Positions 1 through 9,299 are shown, counted from the stretch's first letter. The stretch is DNA of 64,000 bases from an uncultured Clostridia bacterium (GCA_947589045.1 CANQBQ010000012.1:1-64000); one strand, 5' to 3'. Translations and numbers: made by a program. Notes: generated by a model not told the origin, from the letters alone.

Positions 1-42
1 ATAAACAGTCAATGTCTGTTCCGATTTTGTCCCAAAGGTGTG

Positions 43-75
43 AAAAACGGCGAAGCATTCATATCTTCGCCGTCT
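43..75 (-). terminator. Intrinsic terminator of the U32 peptidase gene
   Basis: An 8-bp perfect stem (CGGCGAAG/CTTCGCCG, arms 48-55 and 65-72, 9-nt loop) is followed on the minus strand by a run of five T. It lies about 45 bp beyond the stop of the minus-strand U32 gene. Confidence 0.8.
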
Positions 76-116
76 TTGGAAAAATTCAGAAAAACTTACA
101 TTATTATATATACATC

Positions 117-1355
117 TTATTTCGAGACGCGGCGGCGGAGCATACTGCCCTCCTCAAGCGGCTCGCGCGTCTTTATTTTAACAATGCTCTGCGGCTTGTT
201 CGCAACGTCAATGTCAATTCCGCTGTCATCGGTCAGATAATCTATCTTCTGCTCGAAAAATCTGCCCACCGGACGCACAAACTCTATCGTCTCGCCTCTG
301 AAGAACCTGTTTTTCTGCAAAACGTCGGCAATCCCGCTCCTTTCGTCATACGCCTTTACAATTCCCACAAGGTCGTACTCCCGAATATACGAGCTGCTCT
401 TGTAATTCTGCTCGGTTTCGGACGGTCGGTCGAGATAAAAGCCGGTGGTGTAGCCTCTGTGGCTGACCTTCTCCAGTTCCTCCAGCCATTCGGGGTCGGC
501 TCGGAATGCGTCGGGATTTTCCATACATCTGTCGATTGCCTCGCGGTATGCCTTGACGACCGCCGCAACATAGTATTCCGACTTTACCCTGCCCTCTATC
601 TTGAAGCTGTCAACACCCGCGCGTATCAGCTTGTCTATATGCTCTATCATACACAAATCCTTTGAATTGTATATAAAGGTCCCGCGCTCGTTTTCAAACA
701 CCGGCATATACTCGCCCGGACGCTGCTCCTCCATAAGATAGTACTTCCATCTGCACGGGTGAGCGCACGCGCCGAGATTGCTCTCGCGGTTTGCCATATA
801 GTTGCTCAAAAGACATCTGCCCGAGTACGAAATGCACATCGCGCCGTGGACAAACGCCTCTATCTCAAGCTCGTCGGACACATATCGGCGCATTTCCTCA
901 ATCTCTGAAAGCGACATTTCCCGCGCCGTTATGACGCGCTTCGCGCCCAAATCGTACCACGCCTGCGCCGTGCGTTTATTCACTATGTTCGCCTGAGTGC
1001 TGATATGAATATCCAGCTCGGGCGACACCTCTTTCGCTATCTTAAACATTCCCAAATCCGACAAAATTACCGCGTCTATTCCCGCCTTGGTCATCTCATA
1101 GAGAAAGTCGGGGAACTCGTTTATGTCGGAATTGTGGGGAATTATGTTTGCGGCAAGATATACCTTTTTTCCGCGCTCGTGGGCATACTCCGCCCCGCGC
1201 TTCATATCCTCCGTCGAGAAGTTGTCGGCGGCAACGCGCAAAGAGAACTCCTCTCCGCCCACGTAAACCGCGTCCGCTCCGTATATCACAGCCGTTTTCA
1301 GCTTGTCGAGATTTCCTGCGGGAGCGAGCAGTTCGGGTTTTTTAAAAGATTTCAT
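117..1355 (-). CDS. U32 family peptidase / tRNA hydroxylation (TrhP-like) protein
   Basis: 412 aa. The N-terminus (PELLAPAGN) and the block EAFVHGAMC...SGRC...C..PCRW around residues 167-203 are the peptidase U32 signature. Cys174, Cys181, Cys197 and Cys201 are the four cysteines that in characterised U32 relatives bind an iron-sulfur cluster. Family members were first called collagenase-like proteases (PrtC); TrhP/YegQ relatives are now known to help form 5-hydroxyuridine at tRNA position 34. I infer the tRNA role; the sequence alone does not separate it from other U32 functions. The ATG is preceded by GGAAGTGA. It follows the amidase gene with a 47-bp gap, so the two may be co-transcribed, and a terminator lies downstream. 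Confidence 0.88.
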   Translation of the reverse strand: MKSFKKPELLAPAGNLDKLKTAVIYGADAVYVGGEEFSLRVAADNFSTEDMKRGAEYAHERGKKVYLAANIIPHNSDINEFPDFLYEMTKAGIDAVILSDLGMFKIAKEVSPELDIHISTQANIVNKRTAQAWYDLGAKRVITAREMSLSEIEEMRRYVSDELEIEAFVHGAMCISYSGRCLLSNYMANRESNLGACAHPCRWKYYLMEEQRPGEYMPVFENERGTFIYNSKDLCMIEHIDKLIRAGVDSFKIEGRVKSEYYVAAVVKAYREAIDRCMENPDAFRADPEWLEELEKVSHRGYTTGFYLDRPSETEQNYKSSSYIREYDLVGIVKAYDERSGIADVLQKNRFFRGETIEFVRPVGRFFEQKIDYLTDDSGIDIDVANKPQSIVKIKTREPLEEGSMLRRRVSK

Positions 1356-1402
1356 AATTCCATCACTTCCGTCTGTCGCCTGTTCTGAACTTGTTGCTCA
1401 AT

Positions 1403-2770
1403 TTAATTCTTTTTCTTATATTCAATGATAGCGTCTGCTATCGCATTTGCTATTTTTGTCTGTCCGTCGCTTGTCGACAAAAGGTCAACGTCGGGATAAT
1501 CCTCCTCCGCGTCTATAAACGCCGTTTCAACCAGAACCGAGGTCGAGAGGGTGCCTTTTATGACATACAAGCCCGTCGTGCTTTTCGCGCCGCGGTTCCT
1601 AAGCGTTGTGCTTTCCGAGATTTTCTTTGCTATGAGCTTAGCCAGACTTTCGCCGCTTTCGTTGCCGTCATAGTAGTACACCTCGGTACCCGTGCCGCCG
1701 CCCGCGTTGCAGTGTATCGAAACGAACAGCCCCGCTCCGTTGGTGTTTGCAACGTCACAGCGCGCCTGCAGGCTGTCATTTACCGAGGTATTTGCGATGT
1801 TCGACGTTTCGCTCGGTCTGGTCAGTATGACGCTGTACCCGCTGCTCTCCAAACGCTCCTTGACCTTGCTTGCTATTCTCCACGTCGCTATCTGCTCTTT
1901 TACCGTGCCGTCGGAAGATGACGCGCCGGTGTCCGCGCCCGAATAATTATGACCCGCGTCCAGAACTATCAAATTCGGATTTTTGGGCGCATACGTGGGC
2001 TTGGGCGTTGCGCTCGCCGTGGCAGCCGCCGTGGGCTTGACCGCGGGCTTTGCCGCGGGAGCAACCGTCGGCGCGACTGTCGGAGCTACTGTCGGCGTCG
2101 GTGTCGGCGTCGGTGTCGGCGTAGCCTCGACCGTGGGAACGGGCGTAGGCGTGGATACATCTTCCGAAGCGGACTCCGAAGAAACGCTCTTTTCGGTGTT
2201 GTAAACTATCTGCGCCACGTTTCCGCGCGAAATCGCCGTACCCGTCGAGCTGTTGACGTTTGTCAGAAGCTCGTTTCGGTTAGCGGCGGATATGTATTTG
2301 TCGTACCATTTGCCCGAACCGCTTTCACCGTCGACCGAAATGTTGGCGGCGCAGACAATCATCTTTACCGCCTGTTCGAGCGTCACATTCTGAGAGGGAC
2401 GGAAGGTGCCGTCTCCCATACCGTCTATGTAGCCGTTTGCATAGCACGCGTAAATATACGGCGCCGCCCAGCTCGACGAATCTATATCGCTGAACGGGAT
2501 GTTTTTCAAGGATGCTGAACTGAAATCGGTGTCCAGCCTCATCGCACGCGACAATACGGTCGAGAACTCGGCGCGGGTTATGCCCGCGTCGGGGCGGAAC
2601 GTACCGTCGGAATAGCCGGTCAGCGTGCCGTCCGAAACAAGAAAATCGACTGCGTTCCTGTAAGCCGCGTTAAGCGGAATGTCGGGAAAAGAGGCGAACG
2701 CGACCGTCGGCGTGAGCATCATTGCAGCCGCCGCAACCAAAGTAATTATTGTAATTATAATTCTTCGCAA
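1403..2770 (-). CDS. SLH-anchored N-acetylmuramoyl-L-alanine amidase (Amidase_3)
   Basis: 455 aa from a TTG start at 2770, chosen because GGAGGG lies 6 nt upstream and the frame then opens with a signal peptide (about residues 1-26). Two clear SLH repeats (FPDIPLNAAYR...VSDGTLTGYSDGTFRP; FSDIDSS.WAAPYI...DGMGDGTFRP) and a weaker third run to about residue 190. A Thr/Pro linker (TPTPTPTPT, then APTVAPTVAP) follows. The C-terminal half is a zinc amidase: LDAGHN (His), KEQIATW (Glu), SIHCNA (His) and VETAFI (catalytic Glu). It should bind secondary cell wall polymer and cut the stem peptide from muramic acid in cell-wall turnover. The linker coding DNA (about 2040-2160) is a short-period repeat that could vary in length. 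A longer start at 2815 is possible but has no good ribosome site. Confidence 0.92.
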   Translation of the reverse strand: MRRIIITIITLVAAAAMMLTPTVAFASFPDIPLNAAYRNAVDFLVSDGTLTGYSDGTFRPDAGITRAEFSTVLSRAMRLDTDFSSASLKNIPFSDIDSSSWAAPYIYACYANGYIDGMGDGTFRPSQNVTLEQAVKMIVCAANISVDGESGSGKWYDKYISAANRNELLTNVNSSTGTAISRGNVAQIVYNTEKSVSSESASEDVSTPTPVPTVEATPTPTPTPTPTVAPTVAPTVAPAAKPAVKPTAAATASATPKPTYAPKNPNLIVLDAGHNYSGADTGASSSDGTVKEQIATWRIASKVKERLESSGYSVILTRPSETSNIANTSVNDSLQARCDVANTNGAGLFVSIHCNAGGGTGTEVYYYDGNESGESLAKLIAKKISESTTLRNRGAKSTTGLYVIKGTLSTSVLVETAFIDAEEDYPDVDLLSTSDGQTKIANAIADAIIEYKKKN

Positions 2771-2915
2771 AGTAAGCCCTCCTTCGCGCCAAGCGCAAAT
2801 TTTCAACTCCCTCATTTCCGCTCTTTTTATAAAACGGTATATCGCAGTATTATTTTACCACACTTTTCACAATTTTTCAAGTCCCGCTTCGACTTTTTGT
2901 GCATTTTACATAAAC

Positions 2916-2951
2916 AAAAAACGCTCGGGCGCGCATATCCGAGCGTTTTTT
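2916..2951. terminator. Bidirectional intrinsic terminator
   Basis: Arms AAAAAACGCTCGG (2916-2928) and CCGAGCGTTTTTT (2939-2951) form a perfect 13-bp stem with T-tracts in both directions. It terminates the small DUF6514-like gene on the minus strand and insulates the amidase gene. Confidence 0.88.
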
Positions 2952-2970
2952 GTAAATTATACCACGCACG

Positions 2971-3228
2971 CTAACATATCGAGGACACAAGCTCGTCTCT
3001 GATTATATCGCGCAGGGTGTTGGGCAGCACTTGATTTTCGGCGAAACGGACGGCAGCCGAGTACGCCTCGACCGCAGTCGTGTAGGCGTGGCGCGCCTCC
3101 TCGCTCTCCCCGCCGCGAAGCTGTACCTTAATCCCGAAAGGACGGTTTATGTTGTCCATGTCAACTGTTATAAAGTAGTCCGCCGTATCTCCTATTTCTT
3201 CTATCAATACGCTTTTTACAAAATACAC
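2971..3228 (-). CDS. Small DUF6514-like protein
   Basis: 85 aa from GTG at 3228, with GGAGGA 7 nt upstream. The protein is mixed-charge with no signal peptide or membrane segment. A central stretch (PFGIKVQL) is followed by a helical region and a C-terminal block (ENQVLPNTLRDIIRDEL). This pattern, YGI-like strand then V.P.TL.D...D, resembles the small Clostridia family DUF6514, whose function is unknown. The assignment is from memory of the family pattern. It stands alone between a terminator and a 360-bp non-coding stretch, so it is a single-gene transcript. Confidence 0.6.
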   Translation of the reverse strand: MYFVKSVLIEEIGDTADYFITVDMDNINRPFGIKVQLRGGESEEARHAYTTAVEAYSAAVRFAENQVLPNTLRDIIRDELVSSIC

Positions 3229-3523
3229 CTTTATCTCCTCCGCTTTGTATTTTTCTTTCGTGAAACGCGTTTTACTTTTGATTGTATATATATTTTATCA
3301 CGGCTCGGGCTCAATTTCCATCCTTTTCGTTCGCGCAAAAGCCCGTAAATCCGCGTTTCTCGGCAATTTTGCGATAAATTCCGATTTTTTTGTTTAAATT
3401 TCGGGGTCATTTTTATATTTATGTACACCGAAAAAATTTTTCGCAAGTATTATGGCTTGTTTGCGGCTTTTTTAAGGCGAGGTTACAAAACGGTTACGCC
3501 CTGCCGAAATCGCGCGTGCGGGT
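3229..3523. other. Non-coding divergent region
   Basis: No open frame with a ribosome site is seen here. It separates the minus-strand DUF6514-like gene from the murJ operon. AT-rich blocks (around 3285-3300 and 3385-3440) could hold the minus-strand promoter, but I see no clean -35/-10 pair. Confidence 0.5.
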
Positions 3524-3552
3524 TTGACATTTCAAATGCGTTATGATAAAAT
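3524..3552 (+). promoter_or_regulatory. Sigma-A type promoter of the murJ polysaccharide operon
   Basis: TTGACA (3524-3529) and TAAAAT (3547-3552) are separated by 17 bp, about 40 bp ahead of the murJ start. Confidence 0.75.
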
Positions 3553-3591
3553 CATCTAGTATTTTTATCAAACTTTAACAAGGTGATTATT

Positions 3592-5157
3592 TTGGGCGAG
3601 GCTACACAAAAAAAGGCTGTCAAGACCATAAGCATTATGGCTGTTATAATATTTGTGGCAAAGTTCGCGGGACTTCTGCGCGAAACTATGATTGCGGCTG
3701 TTTACGGCAAGGGCGAGGCGGCGGATATTATAAACACGTCCACTCAGATTCCGCTCCTGTTTTTCGATATGACTCTCGGGGTCGCCATACTCTCCACCTT
3801 CGTCCCCGTTTTCAACAAGCGGCTCGAGCGCGAGGGGCGGGAGCGCGCGATGGATTTTGCGAACAACTTTATCACGATAGTCACTCTCATCGCGGGCGCG
3901 GCGGCTCTTTTGGGTATGATTTTCTCAAACCCGATAGTGCATATTATGGCTCCCGGCTATGATGCGGCTAAGGTTGCGCAGACGGGCGCGCTGCTTAAAA
4001 TACTTTTCCCCTCGATTATATTTACGACAATGGCATACGTTTCGGTCGGCTTTTTGCAGTCGTTCGGCGAATTTACGGTGCCGTCGCTCATAAGCCTTGT
4101 TTCAAATATGGTGATGATTTTATATCTCGCCGTGTTCGGGAACAAGTACGGTCTGCAGGGCGTGATAATCTCTATGCTTATCGCGTGGTCGCTACAGTTT
4201 TTCATCCAGATACCCTCTCTCGCAAAAAAGGGCTTTCGCTACCGCTTTACGCTGAGCTTTAAGGACAGCGGAATAAAGGACGCGGCAAAGCTCGCTCTGC
4301 CCGTGCTGATAAGCTCGTGGGTAAACCCGATTTGCAGTATAATAAATATGCGCTTCGGCTCCGAGATGGGAGACGGTATAGTTTCGGGGCTCAACTGGTC
4401 GTACAAGATATATATTATAATGGTGGGAGTTTTCGCCTACGCGATAACCAACTTCATATTTCCGAAGCTCTCCCGCCTTTCCGCGTCCGACGACGACGGA
4501 AGCGGCTTTGCCGAGGCGACGCGCGTCTCTATCGGCTGGGTGGTATTCATTATCGGATTTGTTTCGGCGCTGTTTCTCGCCCTCGCGAACCCGATTATCA
4601 AGGTCGTATTTGAGCACGGCAGCTTCAACGCGAGCGACGCGAGCATAACCGGCGAGGCTCTGTTCTTTTACTCGTTCGGTATGGTCGGCTACGCGATGTG
4701 CGAGGTTTTGAACAAGAGCTTTTACGCTATCGAGGACGGCAAAACACCGATGCTCAGCTCTATATTCGGAATTTTGGTAAATTTCGCGGCGGCTCTGCTT
4801 CTGGTTCGCGTATTTAATATGCAAATCGGCGGACTTGCGCTCGCAAGCGCGATAAGCTCGGTCGCAATAGCGGCTATGCTGGTGATTATGATAAACAAAC
4901 GCAAGCCCGGCGTGGTCACGCCGCACTTCATATTTAATATTGTAAAGACCCTGATCGGCGCGGCGGCGGCGTTCGCGGCGGCAAAGCTGATATATATCCG
5001 GGTGGACGAACTTTTCGCGAACACATTTTTATTGCTGCTTTTAAAACTTTGTATTGCGTCCGCGCCCGCTCTTGTGATATACTTAATTACGACATTTATT
5101 TTAAAGACGGACGAGTGCGCGTCGATGCGGAAATTTTTCGGCAGGGGCGCGCGGTAA
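3592..5157 (+). CDS. murJ: Lipid II flippase MurJ / MviN family
   Basis: 521 aa. Many hydrophobic segments, about 14 in all, span the whole length. The N-terminal LLRETMIAAVYGKGEAAD block is the classic MviN/MurJ pattern (R-E-...-A-x-x-x-G). The protein should flip undecaprenyl-linked precursors, lipid II for peptidoglycan or a glycan intermediate, across the membrane. I chose the TTG at 3592 because AAGGTG lies 6 nt upstream; the GTG at 3583 overlaps that ribosome site. It leads an operon with an O-antigen-ligase-like protein and a glycosyltransferase, so a role in surface-polymer export is as plausible as lipid II transport. A second MOP flippase is encoded at 31.2-32.6 kb. Confidence 0.9.
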   Translation: MGEATQKKAVKTISIMAVIIFVAKFAGLLRETMIAAVYGKGEAADIINTSTQIPLLFFDMTLGVAILSTFVPVFNKRLEREGRERAMDFANNFITIVTLIAGAAALLGMIFSNPIVHIMAPGYDAAKVAQTGALLKILFPSIIFTTMAYVSVGFLQSFGEFTVPSLISLVSNMVMILYLAVFGNKYGLQGVIISMLIAWSLQFFIQIPSLAKKGFRYRFTLSFKDSGIKDAAKLALPVLISSWVNPICSIINMRFGSEMGDGIVSGLNWSYKIYIIMVGVFAYAITNFIFPKLSRLSASDDDGSGFAEATRVSIGWVVFIIGFVSALFLALANPIIKVVFEHGSFNASDASITGEALFFYSFGMVGYAMCEVLNKSFYAIEDGKTPMLSSIFGILVNFAAALLLVRVFNMQIGGLALASAISSVAIAAMLVIMINKRKPGVVTPHFIFNIVKTLIGAAAAFAAAKLIYIRVDELFANTFLLLLLKLCIASAPALVIYLITTFILKTDECASMRKFFGRGAR

Positions 5158-5198
5158 ACGGCGGATAATCAAAGAAAACAAAGAGGGACAGAGATACT

Positions 5199-7115
5199 AT
5201 GAACAAACAGGTCGGATATTTTCAGACAGTCTGGTTTTTCATCTTCGGCATAATTCAAAACAGCCTTATCTATAAAGCTATACGCGGAGTGTATGACTTT
5301 ATCTCGCGCAAGTGGCGGCAGAGCTTTATAACAAACCTATTCCGAAAAGAGCATTTTTCGGTCGATTGCATATCGCAGAGCGTCCTCGGACGCGTCTCGC
5401 GATCTGTGTTTACGTTTTTGAGCTTTGTCGGCAGAAAATGCGGCGACGGCATAAGCGACCTCGCGGAAAACAGCGGCATCGTGCTTTTGTGCAAGCTGTA
5501 TCTTCACAATCTGCTCGGCTTAAATCTGCGCTTTATAGGTACGCTGTGTACGTCCGGCTCGGTGTTTTATATCATTTTCGGACTTTTGGCGGGCAGAGGC
5601 TTTTCGACCGCCGCGCTCGCGGGAATTGCGGTCGGCGTTATACTGTATCTCATAGACGGCGTAAACGTGACCGAGTTCTTAAAAGGCTCGCTGCTCGTAA
5701 AATTTATCGAGTACGCCCTCGGCACCGAATTTTCGTTTAACTTTTTCTATAAATCGAGATGTATCTCCAAAAACAGGATCCCCGCGGCGATATTGTTCGG
5801 AGCAGCGGCGGCGTTTATCGCGGCGTTTTTCTCCCCGCTGTACGGCGCGGCGTTTCTGGTCGGCTCTTTCGCGGTATTCCTCGTCTTATATAAGGTAGAG
5901 GTCGGAGTATTCGCGGCGGTGTTCTTCGCTCCGCTTCTTCCGACAATGGCTATGGCGGGGCTTGCGCTTCTTTGTATGGTATCGCTTATAATACGGGTGC
6001 TCACCACCAAAAAATTCGTGTGGAGGTTTGACGCGGTAGGACTTTTGATTGTCGCAATGCTCGTGCTCTACCTCATTTCGGGCGTACTGTCGTTCGCTCC
6101 CGAAAGCAGTCTTAAAATTTTCGCAATATACTTTGTGTTTATGGCGTTCTACTTTGTCATCACCAATGTAATCAAGAACAAAAAGCAGTTCTTTGACCTG
6201 CTCACGGTATTTACAATATCGGGATTTTGCGTATGCGCCTACGGTATAGCTCAGTACCTCTTCGGCTGGGACGTGACTCAGGCGTGGCTGGACGAGGGAA
6301 TGTTCTCCGACCTTAAAATGCGTATCTATTCCACGCTCGGCAACCCCAACGTGCTCGGAGAGTACATACTTCTGGTTATGCCGGTGTGCGCCGCGCTGTT
6401 CTTCAAAAACAAAAAGGCGTTTCCGCGCCTTGTCTACGCGGCGATTTTCTGTGTTGACTTCGCGGCGCTCATTCTCACGATGTCGCGCGGCTGCTGGATA
6501 GGCTTTATGGCAAGCGCGGCGGTGTTTATCACGTTTGCGGCGGGAAAGCTGTGGGGCTTGGCTCTTATTGCGCTTCCGATTTTGCCGTTTGTAATTCCCG
6601 AAAGCATAATCAGCAGATTTACGAGTATAGGAAATATGAAGGACTCCTCCACCTCTTACCGAGTGTATATCTGGATGGGTACTCTCGCACTGCTCAAAGA
6701 CTTTTTCGTGTCGGGCATAGGTATGGGAAGCGACGCGTTCACCGAGGTTTACCCGTTTTATTCGTATAACGCGGTGGTCGCGCCCCATTCGCACAACCTG
6801 TTCCTGCAGATAACCGTGGAGCTCGGAATAGTCGGAACGGCGGTATTCCTGATTTTGCTGTTCTTCTTCTTCAAGAGGATTTGCTCATCCCACCGCCCCG
6901 CGGGCGGCAAGGGTGCGCCGGTCGCGACGGCGCTCGTCGCAATCGCTTCTGCGGTCGGCGGTTTTCTGGTACAGGGAATGTTTGATAACTGTTTCTATAA
7001 CTACCGCGTGTTTATGATTTTCTGGATGGTTATCGCGCTCGGCTCGGTCGGCGTTAATATAGCGAAAGATTGTGCAGACCCCAAAATCAAAAAGATTGGC
7101 GGTGAGTGCGGTTGA
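5199..7115 (+). CDS. O-antigen ligase-like polytopic membrane protein
   Basis: 638 aa with a roughly 100-residue mostly soluble N-terminal part, then a dozen or so membrane segments. The C-terminal third carries Wzy_C/O-antigen-ligase features: TMSRGCW near residue 430 and a periplasmic-type loop ending APHSHNLFLQ near residue 530, followed by ELGIVG. Family members ligate or polymerise lipid-linked glycans on the outer membrane face. In a Gram-positive this would act on an S-layer-associated or wall glycan; the substrate is unknown. ATG 42 bp after murJ with AGAGGGAC upstream. It overlaps the next gene by 4 nt, which indicates translational coupling. Confidence 0.85.
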   Translation: MNKQVGYFQTVWFFIFGIIQNSLIYKAIRGVYDFISRKWRQSFITNLFRKEHFSVDCISQSVLGRVSRSVFTFLSFVGRKCGDGISDLAENSGIVLLCKLYLHNLLGLNLRFIGTLCTSGSVFYIIFGLLAGRGFSTAALAGIAVGVILYLIDGVNVTEFLKGSLLVKFIEYALGTEFSFNFFYKSRCISKNRIPAAILFGAAAAFIAAFFSPLYGAAFLVGSFAVFLVLYKVEVGVFAAVFFAPLLPTMAMAGLALLCMVSLIIRVLTTKKFVWRFDAVGLLIVAMLVLYLISGVLSFAPESSLKIFAIYFVFMAFYFVITNVIKNKKQFFDLLTVFTISGFCVCAYGIAQYLFGWDVTQAWLDEGMFSDLKMRIYSTLGNPNVLGEYILLVMPVCAALFFKNKKAFPRLVYAAIFCVDFAALILTMSRGCWIGFMASAAVFITFAAGKLWGLALIALPILPFVIPESIISRFTSIGNMKDSSTSYRVYIWMGTLALLKDFFVSGIGMGSDAFTEVYPFYSYNAVVAPHSHNLFLQITVELGIVGTAVFLILLFFFFKRICSSHRPAGGKGAPVATALVAIASAVGGFLVQGMFDNCFYNYRVFMIFWMVIALGSVGVNIAKDCADPKIKKIGGECG

Positions 7116-8254
7116 TAAAGGTTGTTCAGGTTTCGAGCGACACCAATATAGGCGGCGCGGGAAAATGTATTCTCACCTTTTTGCGGCACTATGACAGAAA
7201 AAGGTTCGACATTACGGCAGTTCTGCCGCCCGACAGTCTTTTAAAGCCGCTCATCGAGGAGCTTGACGTTCCCGTGGTCGAAATAGACGGCATAGCCGAA
7301 AAGTCGCTCAGTATCGGCTCGATAGGCAAGCTGAAAAAGTGCTTTAAAGAGTTGAAGCCCGACATAGTGCATACCCACGCGAGTATGTCGGCACGTATCG
7401 CCGCAAAGCTCTGCGGCGCGGGAATAGTTTACACGCGGCACAGCGTTTTCCCTCCCTCAAAGAGACTGTCATCGGGGATAGGCAAAAGGATAAACGGCTT
7501 TGTCAACAACCACACGGCGGACGCAATAATCGCGGTCGCCGAGGCGGCAAAGCAAAATCTGACCGACACCGGTGTTGACGAGAAAAAAATCCGCGTCGTG
7601 TTAAACGGCGTTGACCCGCTCAAGGAGATGCGGCGTGATGCGGAATTTCTGCTCGCCGAAAATCGGTACGGTGTAAAAATCGGCGAGCGCGTCGCCGCAA
7701 TCATAGCTCGGCTCAACGAGGTCAAGGGGCATAAATACTTTGTCGAGGCGGCGAAAATTGTCAAGGACAGCGGCATACCCGTTAAATTTATAATTGCGGG
7801 TACCGGCGATGAGGAGGAAAACATCAAAAAACACATCGCGGAGCTGGGATTGGAAGATACGGTCGTTATGGCAGGCTTTGTTTCGGACGTAACGCCGCTT
7901 ATGAATTTGATGGACGTGCAGATCAACTGCTCCTTCGGCACAGAGGCGACAAGTCTTTCGCTTCTGGAGGGAATGAGCCTCGGAAAACCCGCCGTTGTCA
8001 CCGATTTCGGCGGCAACCCGGGAGTTATAAAGAACGGACAAAACGGCTTCCTCGTCCCAACCCACAGCGCGGGCGAAACGGCGCAGGCGATAATTCGTCT
8101 GCTCTCGGACGAAGCTCTGTATAAAAAAATGAGCGCAAAGAGCCGCGAAATCTACAATTCGGTGTTCACATCCGAAAAATATGCTGAAAATATACAGGCT
8201 GTCTATGACGCCGTTTACGAAGAAAAGCAAGGAGGTAACTCAAGTGAAGGCTAA
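7112..8254 (+). CDS. Family 4 glycosyltransferase
   Basis: 380 aa. N-terminal IKVVQVSSDTNIGGAGK has the nucleotide-sugar loop typical of GT-B, GT4-type enzymes. The C-terminal domain holds the E-x7-E motif (EATSLSLLE, near residue 277) followed by GKPAVVTDFGGNPG. It should add a sugar to a lipid-linked acceptor on the cytoplasmic side. TTG at 7112 overlaps the upstream TGA and follows GGTGAG; GTG at 7106 is the alternative. The 3' end overlaps the first DUF4330 gene by 11 nt, so the operon is tightly coupled. Confidence 0.9.
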   Translation: MIKVVQVSSDTNIGGAGKCILTFLRHYDRKRFDITAVLPPDSLLKPLIEELDVPVVEIDGIAEKSLSIGSIGKLKKCFKELKPDIVHTHASMSARIAAKLCGAGIVYTRHSVFPPSKRLSSGIGKRINGFVNNHTADAIIAVAEAAKQNLTDTGVDEKKIRVVLNGVDPLKEMRRDAEFLLAENRYGVKIGERVAAIIARLNEVKGHKYFVEAAKIVKDSGIPVKFIIAGTGDEEENIKKHIAELGLEDTVVMAGFVSDVTPLMNLMDVQINCSFGTEATSLSLLEGMSLGKPAVVTDFGGNPGVIKNGQNGFLVPTHSAGETAQAIIRLLSDEALYKKMSAKSREIYNSVFTSEKYAENIQAVYDAVYEEKQGGNSSEG

Positions 8255-8714
8255 ATTTAATGTTGTTGACGCGGTAATAATACTGCTCATTCTGGCAGTG
8301 GGCGCGGCGGGCTTCCTGTTCCTTGGCAACCGCTCGCAGACCGTGTCGACCGGCAAAAATGTTAAAATCTTTTATGACGTTGAGATTACGGATCGCGAGG
8401 AATATCTCATCGACCGGTTTGCCGAGGGCGAAAAGGTATCGATCGGAGAAAAGGAAAAGATACCGGCAACCATTGTAAAGAGAGAGGTAAGACCCGCGGT
8501 TAAAAGCTCGTTCGACGGAGTGAGCGGAGAGTTTGTCAATACGGAAATCCCCGGAAGATATGATATTACCGTAACGCTTATGTCAGAGGGAACCGACGGT
8601 GTGGGTGCGGTCAGCTCAAACGGCACGGCGATACGCGTCGGTATGCAAGCGGTCGTAAAAGGACGCGACTGTGCGGGTTCAGGCTATATCACCCAAATGT
8701 ATACCGAAGAATAG
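8244..8714 (+). CDS. DUF4330 membrane-anchored protein, copy 1
   Basis: 156 aa from GTG at 8244 (AAGGAGG 8 nt upstream; the open frame extends further upstream but without a ribosome site). A short cytoplasmic start (KFNVVDAVI) is followed by one membrane segment (about residues 8-26) and an extracytoplasmic beta-rich domain of the DUF4330 type. It contains the pattern EFVNTEIPGRYDITVTL, which recurs in the next gene. Function is unknown. Its place directly after polysaccharide flippase, ligase and glycosyltransferase genes suggests a role in surface-glycan assembly. Confidence 0.82.
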   Translation: MKAKFNVVDAVIILLILAVGAAGFLFLGNRSQTVSTGKNVKIFYDVEITDREEYLIDRFAEGEKVSIGEKEKIPATIVKREVRPAVKSSFDGVSGEFVNTEIPGRYDITVTLMSEGTDGVGAVSSNGTAIRVGMQAVVKGRDCAGSGYITQMYTEE

Positions 8715-8726
8715 GAGGTCAAGGCT

Positions 8727-9230
8727 ATGATAATAAATAAGCAGGGAAAGCTGTTCGGAAAGGTCAGCATTATAGATATTCTGGCAATCGTCGCCGTACT
8801 GGTTCTGGCTGTCGGCGTATATATGCGGTTTGTAAAGCCCGACGCCACCAGTGTTGACACGGGTGTCTCCTCGTCGGTATTCGAGTACGACATAGACGTA
8901 AACGCGGTTCGTATCGGCACCGTTGAGGCTCTCAAAGCGGGCGGACCGGTTATGGACGTTACCACCAAGGAGGAAATGGGCGAGATCGTTTCGGTTGCGG
9001 AAAGACCCGCATATGACACTCACGTTATGGCAGACGGCACTTATAAAAACGCCGAAGTACCCGACAGGTACGACGTTACCGTGACCGTTCGTGTAAACGG
9101 CAAGGTCTCCGCCGACGGATTTTACACCAAGCAAAACAAGCAGATCGCCCCGGGTTCGAGCTATACCTTCGCCGGCAAGCTCGCGCAAACCTCGGGCATA
9201 GTAAGCGACGTGCGCGAGGTAAATGAATAA
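8727..9230 (+). CDS. DUF4330 membrane-anchored protein, copy 2
   Basis: 167 aa, ATG with TAGGAGGTC upstream, 12 bp after copy 1. It starts with INKQGKLFGKVSIIDIL, the usual DUF4330 opening, then one membrane helix (about residues 14-32) and an extracytoplasmic domain with EVPDRYDVTVTVRVNG, parallel to the corresponding block in copy 1. The two genes are diverged tandem paralogues. Function unknown; last gene of the operon, followed by a strong terminator. Confidence 0.85.
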   Translation: MIINKQGKLFGKVSIIDILAIVAVLVLAVGVYMRFVKPDATSVDTGVSSSVFEYDIDVNAVRIGTVEALKAGGPVMDVTTKEEMGEIVSVAERPAYDTHVMADGTYKNAEVPDRYDVTVTVRVNGKVSADGFYTKQNKQIAPGSSYTFAGKLAQTSGIVSDVREVNE

Positions 9231-9246
9231 TATAAACTAATTTTAA

Positions 9247-9285
9247 AAAGCCTTGAAGCTCTCCGAGCTTCAAGGCTTTCGTTTT
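9247..9285. terminator. Bidirectional terminator between the DUF4330 operon and the nucleotidase gene
   Basis: A perfect 15-bp stem (9247-9261 with 9265-9279) has a 3-nt loop. T-rich sequence follows on both strands, serving the two convergent genes. Confidence 0.9.
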
Positions 9286-9299
9286 TGCTTTATTTAATT

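Noticed and set aside
2040-2160. Tandem repeat, possible CRISPR or VNTR
   Set aside because: It is the coding DNA for the Thr-Pro and Ala-Pro-Thr linker of the amidase. There are no spacers, so it is not a CRISPR array.
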